From: Streptomyces sp. SID13031
Lineage (GTDB): Bacteria; Actinomycetota; Actinomycetes; Propionibacteriales; Kribbellaceae
Assembly (NCBI RefSeq): GCF_010548305.1
Contig: NZ_JAAGLV010000019.1
Coordinates: 98,248 to 162,247 of the forward strand
Direction: 5' to 3'
Length of the DNA: 64,000 nucleotides
The position numbers and the translations under genes are program-made. Under the pieces are notes generated by a model. That model made no database searches. It had not been told where the DNA came from and worked only from the letters and a program-made list of their open reading frames with translations. Positions 8,816 to 17,506 of this stretch are shown one piece after another (positions within the stretch are counted from its first letter, which is position 1; each line of letters begins with the position of its first letter).

Positions 8816-9030
8816 GATCTCCCTCGAGAAGCACTGCCCCGGAACGGACAGTCGAGAGCGAAGCTAGCCGCCCGGAACGCCGTCGAACGGCGTTCTCGCG
8901 CCAGCTGACCCGATGGGGCAGCAAGATCCTCCCGGACGGCATCGACCCCCGTGCAGAACGGGCCATCGGCAACGACTGCTCAGGTACAGGTCACCTCGGG
9001 CGTGGCGACGACAACCAGCTGTCCGAAAGC

Positions 9031-9063
9031 GGACGACCCAGGAAAGGCGCTCCTGGGTCGTCC
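9031..9063 (-). terminator. Terminator of the bkd operon
   Basis: A perfect 13-bp stem (GGACGACCCAGGA / TCCTGGGTCGTCC) with a 7-nt loop, 12 bp after the E2 stop codon on the minus strand. Confidence 0.8.
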
Positions 9064-9074
9064 GGTCGTCCGGC

Positions 9075-10457
9075 TCAGAACATCAGCGCGCGGGCCGGAT
9101 CCTCGAGGATGGCGGCGACGTCGGCGAGGAAGGTGGAGCCCTTCTCGCCGTCGATCAGCCGGTGGTCGAAGGACAGCGCGAGCGTGGTGATCCAGCGCGG
9201 CACGATCTCGTCGTCCACCACCCACGGCTGCTTGCGGACCGCACCGAAGGCGAGGATCGCGGATTCGCCGGGATTGATGATCGGCGTACCGGCGTCGATA
9301 CCGAAGACGCCGACGTTGGTGATCGTGAACGAGCCGCCGGCCTGGTCGGCCGGTTGGGTCTTGCCCTCGCGAGCCACCGCGACCAGGTTGTTCAGCGCCG
9401 CGCACAGATCGGTCAGCGGAAGCGCGCCGGCGTTCTTGATGTTCGGCACGATCAGCCCGCGCGGGGTGGCCGCGGCGATCCCGAGGTTGACCGAGCCCTT
9501 GATCACGATCTCCTGGTTGGCCTCGTCCCAGGTCGCGTTGATGATCGGCGTCCGCCGGGCGGCCAGGGTGACCGCCTTGGCGACGATCAGCAACGGCGAG
9601 ACCCGTAGCTCCCGGAACGCCTTGTCCTTCTTCAGCCGCTCGACCAGCTCCATCGTGGCGCTGACATCGACGGTGATCCACTCGGTCACATGCGGTGCGG
9701 TGAACGCACTACTCACCATCGCCTGAGCCATCACCTTCACCACACCCTTGACCGGAATCCGGGTGTCCCCCTGCACACTCACCACAGGAGCAGCAACAGC
9801 CGCTGCCGGAGCTGACGTGTGGCTCTCCACATCGCCACGAGTGATGACTCCACCCGGCCCGGTCGCCGTCACAACAGCCAGATCAATCCCAAGATCCTTA
9901 GCCAACTTCCGCACCGGCGGCTTAGCCAGCACATGCACACTCACCCCGTTGCCTCCGGCAACCTCGGCCGGAACAGAAGGCGCAGCCGGAGCACTGACCG
10001 CAGGGATAGCCTGGGCGGCTGGTGCGGGGCTCGCCACGACAGCTGCGGCCGGGGCGCCGCCCTTGCGGGGGCGGCGTTTGGCTTCCGTTGTCTTCGGGCC
10101 GTAGCCGACCAGAACGGCGGTGCGGCCGCCGGGGGCTGCGCCGCCGATCTTGCCTGGCTCGATGGCTTCTTCGTCGGGGATCGACGGGACCAGGTCTTCC
10201 GCGCCGGTGCCCTCGTCTGCCGTCTGGACGGAGATGATCGGGGTGCCGACGTCGACCGTCTCGCCCTCGGGGACGAGGAGTTCGGTGACGACGCCCGCGA
10301 ACGGAACAGGCAGCTCGACCAGCGACTTCGCGGTCTCGATCTCGACGACGGTGTCGTTCAGCTTGACCGTGTCGCCGACCTTGACCTTCCAGCTGACGAT
10401 CTCGGCCTCGACCAGGCCTTCGCCCACATCAGGGAGGCGGAACTGCTGGATCCCCAT
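9075..10457 (-). CDS. bkdC: 2-oxoacid dehydrogenase complex E2, dihydrolipoyl acyltransferase
   Basis: A 460-residue E2 subunit. The N-terminal lipoyl domain (residues about 1-80) carries the lipoylated lysine in EIETAKSLVELP. An Ala/Pro-rich linker follows, then the peripheral E1/E3-binding domain (VRKLAKDLGIDLAVVTATGPGGVITRGDV). The C-terminal acyltransferase domain ends with the active-site motif DHRLIDG. It transfers acyl groups from E1 to CoA. The start at 10457 is fixed by the DVGEGL lipoyl start and a one-base overlap (TGATG) with the E1-beta stop. The three-gene order matches the M. tuberculosis bkdABC branched-chain complex, hence the symbol; a pyruvate preference cannot be excluded. 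The lpd (E3) gene is not adjacent. Confidence 0.92.
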   Translation of the reverse strand: MGIQQFRLPDVGEGLVEAEIVSWKVKVGDTVKLNDTVVEIETAKSLVELPVPFAGVVTELLVPEGETVDVGTPIISVQTADEGTGAEDLVPSIPDEEAIEPGKIGGAAPGGRTAVLVGYGPKTTEAKRRPRKGGAPAAAVVASPAPAAQAIPAVSAPAAPSVPAEVAGGNGVSVHVLAKPPVRKLAKDLGIDLAVVTATGPGGVITRGDVESHTSAPAAAVAAPVVSVQGDTRIPVKGVVKVMAQAMVSSAFTAPHVTEWITVDVSATMELVERLKKDKAFRELRVSPLLIVAKAVTLAARRTPIINATWDEANQEIVIKGSVNLGIAAATPRGLIVPNIKNAGALPLTDLCAALNNLVAVAREGKTQPADQAGGSFTITNVGVFGIDAGTPIINPGESAILAFGAVRKQPWVVDDEIVPRWITTLALSFDHRLIDGEKGSTFLADVAAILEDPARALMF

Positions 10458-11434
10458 CAGTACCCCATCACCCGGTCGACACCCTCGAGCACCCGGTCCA
10501 GGTCGGGCAGGTACTCCTCCTCCATCCGCGACGGCGGGTAGGGGGTGTCGTATCCGGCGACGCGCAGTACGGGCGCCTCCAGGTGGTAGAAGCACTCCTC
10601 GCTCACCCGGGCCGCCAGCTCAGAACCGGTACCGAGCGACAGCGGAGCTTCATGCACGACGACCGCGCGCCGGGTCTTCTTGACCGAGGCGAAGATCGTC
10701 GCCAGGTCCAGCGGCGCGATCGAGCGCAGGTCGACGACCTCCAGGTTGCGGCCGTCCTCGACCGCGGCCTCGGCCGCCTGCAGGCAGGTCTTCACCATCG
10801 GGCCGTAACAGAACAGCGTTGCGTCGGTGCCCTCACGGACCACCTTCGCCTTGTACAGCGGGTGCTGCGGGCCGGTGCTCTCGTCGAGCTCGGCCTTCTC
10901 GTGGTACCGCCGCTTCGGCTCGAAGAAGACGATCGGATCGTCCGACTTGATCGCCTGCTGGATCATCCAGTACGCGTCGACCGGATCGCCGCAGGAGATC
11001 ACCTTGAGCCCGGCGACGTGCGCGAACAGCGTCTCCGGCGACTCCGAGTGGTGCTCGACCGCGCCGATGCCGCCGCCGAACGGGATCCGGATCACGATCG
11101 GCATCTTCAGCTTGCCCATCGACCGGTAGTGCATCTTGGCGACCTGGTTGATGATCTGGTCGTACGCCGGGAAGACGAACCCGTCGAACTGGATCTCGCA
11201 GACCGGCCGGTAGCCGCGCAGCGCCAGGCCGACCGCGGTCCCGATGATGCCGGACTCGGCCAGCGGGGTGTCGATCACCCGGTCCTCGCCGAAGTCCTTC
11301 TGCAGACCTTCGGTGACCCGGAAAACCCCGCCGAGCTTACCGATGTCCTCGCCCATGATGATGACCTTGGGGTCGTCCTCCATGGCCGCCCGCAGGCCCA
11401 TGTTGATGCCCTTGCCGAGGCTGATCTTCGTCAT
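10457..11434 (-). CDS. bkdB: 2-oxoacid dehydrogenase E1 component, beta subunit
   Basis: A 325-residue transketolase-like beta subunit. It shows the PYR domain with MGEDIGKLGGVFRVTEGL, TPLAESGIIG and EIQFDGFVFPAYDQI. The C-terminal transketolase domain has VVDLRSIAPLD and VVHEAPLSLGTGSELAARV. With E1-alpha it forms the TPP-dependent heterotetramer that decarboxylates the 2-oxoacid and reductively acylates the lipoyl group on E2. The start overlaps the E1-alpha stop by one base (TGATG), so translation is coupled through all three genes. The substrate is probably branched-chain 2-oxoacids, judged by operon type. Confidence 0.93.
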   Translation of the reverse strand: MTKISLGKGINMGLRAAMEDDPKVIIMGEDIGKLGGVFRVTEGLQKDFGEDRVIDTPLAESGIIGTAVGLALRGYRPVCEIQFDGFVFPAYDQIINQVAKMHYRSMGKLKMPIVIRIPFGGGIGAVEHHSESPETLFAHVAGLKVISCGDPVDAYWMIQQAIKSDDPIVFFEPKRRYHEKAELDESTGPQHPLYKAKVVREGTDATLFCYGPMVKTCLQAAEAAVEDGRNLEVVDLRSIAPLDLATIFASVKKTRRAVVVHEAPLSLGTGSELAARVSEECFYHLEAPVLRVAGYDTPYPPSRMEEEYLPDLDRVLEGVDRVMGY

Positions 11435-12594
11435 CACTGCTCCCCTTCGAAAGAGGCGGCATAGGCCGAGTACTGCGCCTGCTGCTCGACCAGCTGCGGC
11501 GTCTGCTCGACGTACGCGTGCTGGAAGAAGTCCGTCATCTTCGGGTCGGGCATCGCCAGGCAGCCCGCGCGCAGGGTGGCGGCGACCTGGTCGGCCTCGG
11601 CCTCGATCTCGTCGAAGAACTCGTGCTCGACGCCGATAGAGCGAGCCAGGTAGGCCTTCACGCGCTCGATCGGGTCCTTGAGCTTCCAGTACTCCAGGTC
11701 CTCGGACAGCCGGTACTTCGTCGGGTCGTCCGACGTCGTGTGGGCGCCCATCCGGTAGGTGTAGGCCTCGACGAAGGTCGGGCCGCTGCCCTCGCGAGCG
11801 CGCTTCAGCGCCTGCTGGGTGACGGCGTACGTCGCCAGTACGTCGTTGCCGTCGACGCGGACGCCGGGGAAACCGAAGCCGGCCGCGCGCTGGTACAGCG
11901 GGATCCGGGTCTGCCGGTCGATCGGCTCCGAGATGGCCCACTGGTTGTTCTGGCAGAAGAAGACGACCGGCGCGTTGAAGACCGACGCGTAGATGAAGGC
12001 CTCGTTGACGTCGCCCTGGCTGCTGGCGCCGTCGCCGAAGTACGCGATCGTCGCCTCGCCGTTCTCGTCACCGACTGCGTGGTCGCGCTGCTGACCCATC
12101 GCATACCCGGTCGCGTGCAGCGTCTGGGCGCCGATCACGATCGTGTAGAGGTGGAAGTTGTTGTCGCGCGGGTCCCAGGCGCCCTGGTCGACGCCGCGGA
12201 ACAGGCCGAGCAGGTTCAGCGGGTTGACGCCCTTGCACCAGGCCACGCCGTGCTCGCGGTAGGTCGGGAAGACCATGTCATTGGTGTTCAGCGCGCGGCC
12301 GGAGCCGATCTGGGCGGCTTCCTGGCCGAGCAGCGAGGCCCACAGGCCCAGCTCGCCCTGACGTTGTAGCGCGGTCGCCTCGGTATCGATCCGGCGGACC
12401 ATGACCATGTCCCGGTAGAAGCCCTTGATCGCCTCGTAGTCGAGGTCGAACGAGTAGTCCGGGTGCTCGACGCGCTCACCTTCAGGCGTCAGCAACTGGA
12501 CGAACTCGACCTCCTCGGAGGCCTGGGAGGGACTGACCGGCGCCTCGACGGGCGCGAACACTTCCGGGGCAAGGCCCGGCACCGACTCACTCAC
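11434..12594 (-). CDS. bkdA: 2-oxoacid dehydrogenase E1 component, alpha subunit
   Basis: A 386-residue TPP-binding subunit. The TPP/Mg motif is GDGASSQGDVNEAFIYASVFNAPVVFFCQNNQ in segments (GDG ... NN). The phosphorylation-loop region is YRMGAHTTSDDPTKYR. The GTG at 12594 is preferred because GAGGA lies 6-10 bp upstream; a longer in-frame start 42 bp upstream has no ribosome site. It is the first gene of the bkdABC operon. The complex feeds branched-chain acyl-CoA starters for fatty acid synthesis and Val/Leu/Ile breakdown in actinobacteria (family knowledge). About 370 bp of leader DNA upstream holds two inverted repeats. Confidence 0.93.
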   Translation of the reverse strand: MSESVPGLAPEVFAPVEAPVSPSQASEEVEFVQLLTPEGERVEHPDYSFDLDYEAIKGFYRDMVMVRRIDTEATALQRQGELGLWASLLGQEAAQIGSGRALNTNDMVFPTYREHGVAWCKGVNPLNLLGLFRGVDQGAWDPRDNNFHLYTIVIGAQTLHATGYAMGQQRDHAVGDENGEATIAYFGDGASSQGDVNEAFIYASVFNAPVVFFCQNNQWAISEPIDRQTRIPLYQRAAGFGFPGVRVDGNDVLATYAVTQQALKRAREGSGPTFVEAYTYRMGAHTTSDDPTKYRLSEDLEYWKLKDPIERVKAYLARSIGVEHEFFDEIEAEADQVAATLRAGCLAMPDPKMTDFFQHAYVEQTPQLVEQQAQYSAYAASFEGEQ

Positions 12595-12960
12595 ATGCAC
12601 TCCTCGGGTTCGAGCGCGGGATCGCCGCGACCGCAACGTTGCACGGGCCCCGGCCCAGCCAGCCGGGTGAGGCTTCGCAGGCGGGACCGCGTGGATCCAG
12701 GTTGATGCAGGGTGGTACTCACCGCTCGGCAGTGAACCTCCTCACTGGTATCACTGCCCATCTTGCCGGACACCGTACCCAGCAGGTTGCTGTTGCGCTA
12801 ACTGTCTGGACGCCGACTTGTACGGCGGTACCGAAAGGCGTCTCGCGCTGAGACACCAGTCCAGCCACTGGTCATATCTCTGACCGTTGTCAGGCTTAAA
12901 TCCCGCCACTGTCACCGTACCGAGAGGTTTCGTGCGATCTACGTCACAAAGCGACGTCGA
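12595..12960 (-). promoter_or_regulatory. Leader/promoter region of the bkd operon
   Basis: No convincing gene. It contains GGTCA-N6-TGACC (12870-12885) and an 8-bp inverted repeat GGCAGTGA/TCACTGCC (12728-12735 and 12751-12758) that frames a GAGGAGG on the minus strand. These are candidate operator and attenuator sites. An open frame of 60 codons (12591-12773) ends by overlapping the bkdA start, but its composition is not convincing. Confidence 0.4.
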
Positions 12961-14265
12961 TCAGGGCAACTGCTCCAGGCGTACCAGTTTGAAGTTGGTC
13001 CCCTCGCGGTCGCCGTCACCGGGGGTGTTCTCGCCGTCATGGACAGCGAGCAGGCCGTGCGGGAAGAGCGGCCCGAGCGGCTTGGTCGTGACCGCGGCGC
13101 CGTCACTGTGCTGTACGCCGTCCGCCGCGCGACCGTCGACGATCTTGAACCCATTGCGGTAGTCGAGGCCCTTCGCGGTGATCCGGTAGCCGGCGAAGGT
13201 GGAGTCGCCCTGGCTCGACGCGTAGAGGGTCTTGGCGGTACCGCGGTAGGCGATCGTCAGGCCCTCGGCGTCGGCGCTGAGGTGCTTGCCGCCATCCGGT
13301 GAGACGGGGCCGGTCGGCGCGCACTCCTCGGTCTCTTCGTCGTACGCCCCGGGCTGGCCGAATTCGCGCGTCTTCTCCAGCAGCGCCGGCTTGCCGACCA
13401 GCGGACTGCGGCCATTTAGCGGGATGGTCCAAACGCCGATGTCCTCCTGCGCGGCGTACAGGGTGCCCGTCGTCTGGTCGAAGACCATGCCCTCGACCTG
13501 CGGGCGGTCGCCCGGGTCCTCACAGGGTGACCAGGTCGATCCGTTCGACAACCGGAAGGTTGAGGGCAGGTCGAGCTGCTTCACAGCCTGGTAGCCGATC
13601 TTGCCCGCGCGGTCGGCGACCAGGCGGAACAGCCCGATCCGGGTCTCGCTGCGACGACTGACGGCGACGAACGCCTGACCGCCGAGGTTGAGCGCGGCGA
13701 CGCCGTACGCCGTGCGCTGCTCCTGGACCTCCGTGGAGTTCTTGCTGAAGACGAGAGGAGCGGTGGGGCTGGTGACGTCGGTGAGCACCTTGTTCTTGGC
13801 GTCGGCGCCACGCTGGTCGACGGAGTACACCCGGAGCTTGTCCAGCCCACGGTCGGTGACGACGGCCAGATCCTGCCGCTTTCCACCGACCAGGACACCA
13901 GTAACAAGGTCAACGTTGTTGAACCGGCCGGCCTCGTCCCCCGGAGCCGGCGCCGGCGGAGTCGCGATCCGCTGCAGCTCCCGACCGGTCAGGTCGAAAA
14001 CAGTCAGCCCGCCGTTTTTCAGCGTCCCAAGCACAACGCTCTTCCCCGGTCGCGCCGAGTTGACCCAGATCGCCGGGTCGTCGGCGTTCGCGTCCCCACC
14101 GGCCTCGTCATCCCAGTTGGCCGCCGTCTCGGCCACCGCCCGCACCCCCACTACCTCTTCTTTCGCCTGCACCCCCACTAACTCTTCTTTCAGTGCCGAT
14201 GCCGGAGGCGAGGCGAGGGCTGTTACTGCTGTGGCCGCCAGAAGAACGGCGAGTGGGATGCGCAT
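12961..14265 (-). CDS. Secreted beta-propeller phytase (3-phytase family)
   Basis: A 434-residue exported protein with a signal peptide (MRIPLAVLLAATAVTALASPPASA). The beta-propeller phytase pattern is clear: DADDPAIWVN-type motif near residue 60, repeated propeller blades (GGLTVFDLTGRELQRI, DLAVVTDRGLDKLRVY, GMVFDQTTGTLYAAQEDIGVWTIP, SADAEGLTIAY, LYASSQGDSTFAGYR), and a C-terminal VHDGENTPGDGDREGTNFKLVRLE. Calcium-binding acidic residues fit the family. It should release phosphate from phytate outside the cell. Directly after the signal peptide, two near-identical segments LKEELVGVQA and KEEVVGVRA come from a 23-base tandem duplication. The start at MRIPL is preferred, since longer in-frame starts spoil the signal peptide. 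Confidence 0.9.
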   Translation of the reverse strand: MRIPLAVLLAATAVTALASPPASALKEELVGVQAKEEVVGVRAVAETAANWDDEAGGDANADDPAIWVNSARPGKSVVLGTLKNGGLTVFDLTGRELQRIATPPAPAPGDEAGRFNNVDLVTGVLVGGKRQDLAVVTDRGLDKLRVYSVDQRGADAKNKVLTDVTSPTAPLVFSKNSTEVQEQRTAYGVAALNLGGQAFVAVSRRSETRIGLFRLVADRAGKIGYQAVKQLDLPSTFRLSNGSTWSPCEDPGDRPQVEGMVFDQTTGTLYAAQEDIGVWTIPLNGRSPLVGKPALLEKTREFGQPGAYDEETEECAPTGPVSPDGGKHLSADAEGLTIAYRGTAKTLYASSQGDSTFAGYRITAKGLDYRNGFKIVDGRAADGVQHSDGAAVTTKPLGPLFPHGLLAVHDGENTPGDGDREGTNFKLVRLEQLP

Positions 14266-14397
14266 GCGGTCAGGCTCACCGGCCCGGGTGTCCAGTGGCC
14301 GACCACCAGGTGAAGAGTCTCTTGTGGCCCGCACCCGGGCGCGACTAGTGTCAGGATCGTTCTTGCATTTGACCCATGACATCGGAGGAAAATCGCG

Positions 14398-15342
14398 ATG
14401 ACCATCGCACCGGCGCCCGCAGTACCGCCTGAGGCCACCCTCAAGCCGGCGTCCGGGGCGATGATCTGGTCGGCCCTCGCGGTGGTCTACGTCGTCTGGG
14501 GCTCGACCTACCTCGCCATCCGGATCGTCGTCGACGCCGACATCCCGCCGATGCTCGGGATGGCCTCCCGCTTCCTGGTCGCGGCCGTCCTGCTGGCCGC
14601 GTTCCTCGCGCTCAAGTCGGGCACCGGCCGCCTCCGGGTCACCGGCCGCGAACTGCTCGGCGCCGGCGTCGTCGGGCTACTACTGCTTGCCTTGGGCAAT
14701 GGTGCTGTCGCGGTCGCGGAGAAGACAGTGCCGTCCGGGCTGAGCTCACTCCTGGTCGCCGCAGTACCGCTGTGGCTGATGCTGCTCCGCGTCGGCAGCG
14801 GCGAGCGGCCGCGCCCGCTGACCTGGCTCGGCGTCCTGATCGGCTTCACCGGCGCGGCCCTGCTCGCACTATCCGGCGGCGACACGAGCGCGAAACCGAT
14901 CTCGGTCGCGATCCTCGTCGGCGGCACGATCTGCTGGGCGATCGGCTCCCGCTTCTCGCCACGACTCGGGCTGCCCAAGGACCCACTGGTGGCGACTCTG
15001 TACGAGATGCTGGTCGGTGGTAGCGCGATGGTGCTGATCGGCGTACTGAGCGGTGAGCCCGGCCGTCTGCACCTCGGCGCGATCGAGCCGAAGGGCTGGA
15101 TCGCCCTCGCCTACCTCGTCGTCTTCGGCTCGCTGCTCGCGTACACGGCCTACTCCTACTTACTGGCGAACGCACCGATCTCGCTGATCGGCACCTATGC
15201 CTACGTGAACCCGGTGGTCGCGGTCCTGCTCGGCTGGCTGGTCCTGAGCGAGCGCATCACCGCCAAGATCCTGATCGGCGGCGCGGTCGTCGTCGTGGGC
15301 GTCGCCCTGGTCGTCAGCGCCGAGCGCCGCCGGACCGTCTAG
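14398..15342 (+). CDS. EamA/DMT family exporter
   Basis: A 314-residue drug/metabolite transporter with ten hydrophobic segments in two EamA repeats. The first begins IWSALAVVYVVWGSTYLAIRI. The second begins ISVAILVGGTICWAIGSRFS and ends PISLIGTYAYVNPVVAVLLGWLVLSERIT, the typical DMT signature. GGAGGA lies 8 bp upstream of the ATG. It probably exports an amino acid or related metabolite. It is divergent from the phytase and followed by a hairpin. Confidence 0.9.
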   Translation: MTIAPAPAVPPEATLKPASGAMIWSALAVVYVVWGSTYLAIRIVVDADIPPMLGMASRFLVAAVLLAAFLALKSGTGRLRVTGRELLGAGVVGLLLLALGNGAVAVAEKTVPSGLSSLLVAAVPLWLMLLRVGSGERPRPLTWLGVLIGFTGAALLALSGGDTSAKPISVAILVGGTICWAIGSRFSPRLGLPKDPLVATLYEMLVGGSAMVLIGVLSGEPGRLHLGAIEPKGWIALAYLVVFGSLLAYTAYSYLLANAPISLIGTYAYVNPVVAVLLGWLVLSERITAKILIGGAVVVVGVALVVSAERRRTV

Positions 15343-15375
15343 CCCGCCAGAACGCCGGGCCCCTGGAAAGGGAAA

Positions 15376-15404
15376 GACCCGGGCTCCCATGGGGTGCCCG
15401 GGTC
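15376..15404 (+). terminator. Terminator-like hairpin after the EamA gene
   Basis: GACCCGGGC / GCCCGGGTC, a 9-bp perfect stem with an 11-nt loop, 34 bp after the stop. No T-run. Confidence 0.6.
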
Positions 15405-15864
15405 TCCCACCGCTGCCGATGCGCGCGGCAGCGGGTCCGTGTTGCCAGGCCGGCGCCATGCCCCGAAAAAACACGGCGCGAAACTCCGGCAATGGTGCGT
15501 GACAATCCGTCGTGTCATGGTAATGCCATTTCGCCGGCCACCGAGCCCGCCGAAAATACCCCATGAAACGCGAGCAATCGTTCGCCCGCGATCAGACAAC
15601 GACGAAACCGCCGATCGGTTACGGCACTGGCCGAAACGAATTGTTCTCACCTCCGGCTCCCCTGAGCGCGAGCCGCCTGGGTGACAAGTTGCCTGGTCAG
15701 AGACAGATTCCTGCTGCGGCAACCAACCCATCATTCGCCTGGTATGGGTTACCCACGGATTCCCGCCTGAACCAAAAAACCGCCGACGAATTCTGTAACC
15801 CACCCCATCACTCGTCGTTACCCACTAAGACGAATCCGTCATACCCGAAAGGAAACCTCGCATA
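15405..15864 (+). promoter_or_regulatory. Upstream region of the two-repeat secreted protein
   Basis: This 460-bp region has no convincing gene and is less GC-rich towards its 3' end. Between 15745 and 15824 it carries GTTACCC/GGGTAAC-like elements: TGGGTTACCCA (15745-15755), TGTAACCCA (15794-15802) and GTTACCCA (15817-15824). They are probable regulator sites for the gene at 15865. An AAGGAA ribosome site precedes its ATG. Confidence 0.45.
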
Positions 15865-16455
15865 ATGCAGGTAACACGCAAGATCGCCGCTGCAGCGGCA
15901 GTGGCGACCGTTGCCACGCTGGGCCTGGCCACCGTCGTCAGCGCGAACATGATCGACGACAACACCAAGGCCACCGGCGGTGTCACCGACGCCTCGGCGC
16001 TCAAGGGCTACTCCAAGGGCGGCAAGGTCTGGTACTTCGTCCGCGACAACGGCAGCCTGGTGAACGTCGACGACAACAACGTCGGCCCGTTCCAGGCCTG
16101 CCACAACGTCGCCGCGGTCAACGGCATCGGCGGCGCCGTGCCGGTCAGTGACGTCGTCGCCATCGTTGGTCTGTTCAACGACGGCAACCAGGCCACTGTC
16201 GTCAAGACCTGCGAGCAGGGCTCGAAGCAGAACAACCACGGTGGCAAGTGGTACCGCGTGGGCGACGACGGCCTCGTGTCGGTCTCCCGCAACAACGTCG
16301 GCCCGTTCCAGGCCTGCCACAACGACGTTGCTGCCAACGTCATCGGCGGCGCCGTGCCGGTCAACTCGATCGCCGGTGTCCTGGGCCTGGACAACGACGA
16401 CAACACCACGGACATCCTGAAGACCTGCGAGCAGGACTCCGAGCAGGACAACTGA
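15865..16455 (+). CDS. Secreted protein with two rodlin-like repeats
   Basis: A 196-residue exported protein. The signal peptide spans about residues 1-27 (MQVTRKIAAAAAVATVATLG, then VVSA). The mature part is two repeats of about 71 residues (52-124 and 126-196). Each has GGK-(V)WY, NNVGPFQACHN, IGGAVPV, a hydrophobic VxGLxND stretch and KTCEQxSxQxN. Cys79/Cys116 and Cys151/Cys188 are spaced identically (37 residues), so each repeat probably holds one disulfide. The order PxxC..., VPV...VxVL..., xxCxxxSxQ is reminiscent of streptomycete rodlins, which form the rodlet layer of aerial hyphae; this likeness is from memory of motifs, not alignment. A role at the cell surface is inferred. Own promoter and terminator. 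Confidence 0.8.
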   Translation: MQVTRKIAAAAAVATVATLGLATVVSANMIDDNTKATGGVTDASALKGYSKGGKVWYFVRDNGSLVNVDDNNVGPFQACHNVAAVNGIGGAVPVSDVVAIVGLFNDGNQATVVKTCEQGSKQNNHGGKWYRVGDDGLVSVSRNNVGPFQACHNDVAANVIGGAVPVNSIAGVLGLDNDDNTTDILKTCEQDSEQDN

Positions 16456-16528
16456 CCTCTCCCTGGTCAGCGATGATGGACACCGGACCGGTCGCCTCGG
16501 TGGGGTGATCACCCGGTAGTAACACCTC

Positions 16529-16574
16529 GAAGCGGCATCGGGAACTAAGCCTCACTACTTCCCGATGCCGCTTC
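16529..16574 (+). terminator. Terminator of the two-repeat secreted protein gene
   Basis: GAAGCGGCATCGGGAA pairs perfectly with TTCCCGATGCCGCTTC (16 bp) around a 14-nt loop, about 74 bp after the stop, followed by TTCG. Confidence 0.8.
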
Positions 16575-16688
16575 TTCGTGAGTGAGCACAAATGTTCGTG
16601 AGTAACACCGTCTCGAGAGCCACCGGCTCCCGGGGGCTGCGGATGGCTCCAGCGGCCCGCGGCGCCAGGTCTTTCGTACGACGCCGGT

Positions 16689-16720
16689 CGCCCGGCCCCC
16701 GTCCCAGCGGGGGCCGGGCG
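16689..16720 (-). terminator. Terminator of the SDR operon
   Basis: CGCCCGGCCCCCG / CGGGGGCCGGGCG, a perfect 13-bp stem with a 6-nt loop, 7 bp past the SDR stop on the minus strand. Confidence 0.75.
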
Positions 16721-16726
16721 ATTGTG

Positions 16727-17506
16727 TCAGCTGGGGAGATCGCGCAGGTCGAGGATGCTGCCGGTCGGGTACTTCGCCTCGATGACGGCCCACAAACCGG
16801 CCGCTGCCTGCTCCGGTGTGATCAGTCCGCCGGAGCGCTTGAGCTCCCGGAACCTCTCGACCGCGGGAAAGTCCTGCTCGTCCACCGCCCGGATCTCCGC
16901 CTGCATCGCCGTGTCCACCACCCCCGGCGCCACCGCGATCACCCGGCAGCCCCGCACGCCACCGGCCGCCACACCCGGCGCCGCACCGGTCACCGCGTCG
17001 GCGCTCTCCTGGTCCAGCGCGGCTTCCTCGAGCCCGACCGACCGCACCCAGTGCTCGACAGCCGCCTTGCCCGCGTTGTACGCCGACCAGCCCGGATAGG
17101 CCTTGGTCGCGGCACCCGACGACAGCAGCACCAACTGCCGCTCACACTCGAGCCCGGCAGTCGCCCGCAGGAACGCACGGCCAAGCACCTGCGGCGCCGC
17201 CGAGTTCAGCAGCACCGCCTTCGCATAAGCCTCGGCATCAACCTTCGCGGCCGGCCCGATCGGTACGACCGTGCCGGCGTTGTGCACGAAGATCACCCGC
17301 TCACCGTCGAACCCGGCCAGCTCCGCGGCGAAATGCTCCTCGACCCGCACCCAGTCCGCCGGGTCGGCGAGATCGGCCGCGAAGTGCTCGACCACTCCAC
17401 CCCTCCGGGACAGGTCGATCACCCGCGCATCCGCGTACGGCGTACTGACTGCCAGCGCAGCCCCGATCCCGGAAGATGCGCCTGAGATCCAGATCAGGTT
17501 CCTCAC
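16727..17506 (-). CDS. Short-chain dehydrogenase/reductase (SDR)
   Basis: A 259-residue classical SDR. The Rossmann motif GASSGIGAA lies at the N-terminus and NAG occurs in VHNAGTV. The catalytic residues are in SS (LLSSGAATKAYPGW) and YNAGK (YxxxK). The closing PGVVDTAM follows. It resembles sepiapterin/benzil reductase-type SDRs, but the substrate is not certain. GTG at 17506 is chosen because it overlaps the stop of the aminotransferase (GTGA), implying coupling; a start 15 bp further up is possible. A strong hairpin ends the unit. Confidence 0.85.
   Translation of the reverse strand: MRNLIWISGASSGIGAALAVSTPYADARVIDLSRRGGVVEHFAADLADPADWVRVEEHFAAELAGFDGERVIFVHNAGTVVPIGPAAKVDAEAYAKAVLLNSAAPQVLGRAFLRATAGLECERQLVLLSSGAATKAYPGWSAYNAGKAAVEHWVRSVGLEEAALDQESADAVTGAAPGVAAGGVRGCRVIAVAPGVVDTAMQAEIRAVDEQDFPAVERFRELKRSGGLITPEQAAAGLWAVIEAKYPTGSILDLRDLPS

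Noticed and set aside
12591..12773. Small gene overlapping the start of bkdA
   Set aside because: Ribosome site is badly spaced, composition Arg/Pro-like as in shadow frames; kept only as a speculative leader.
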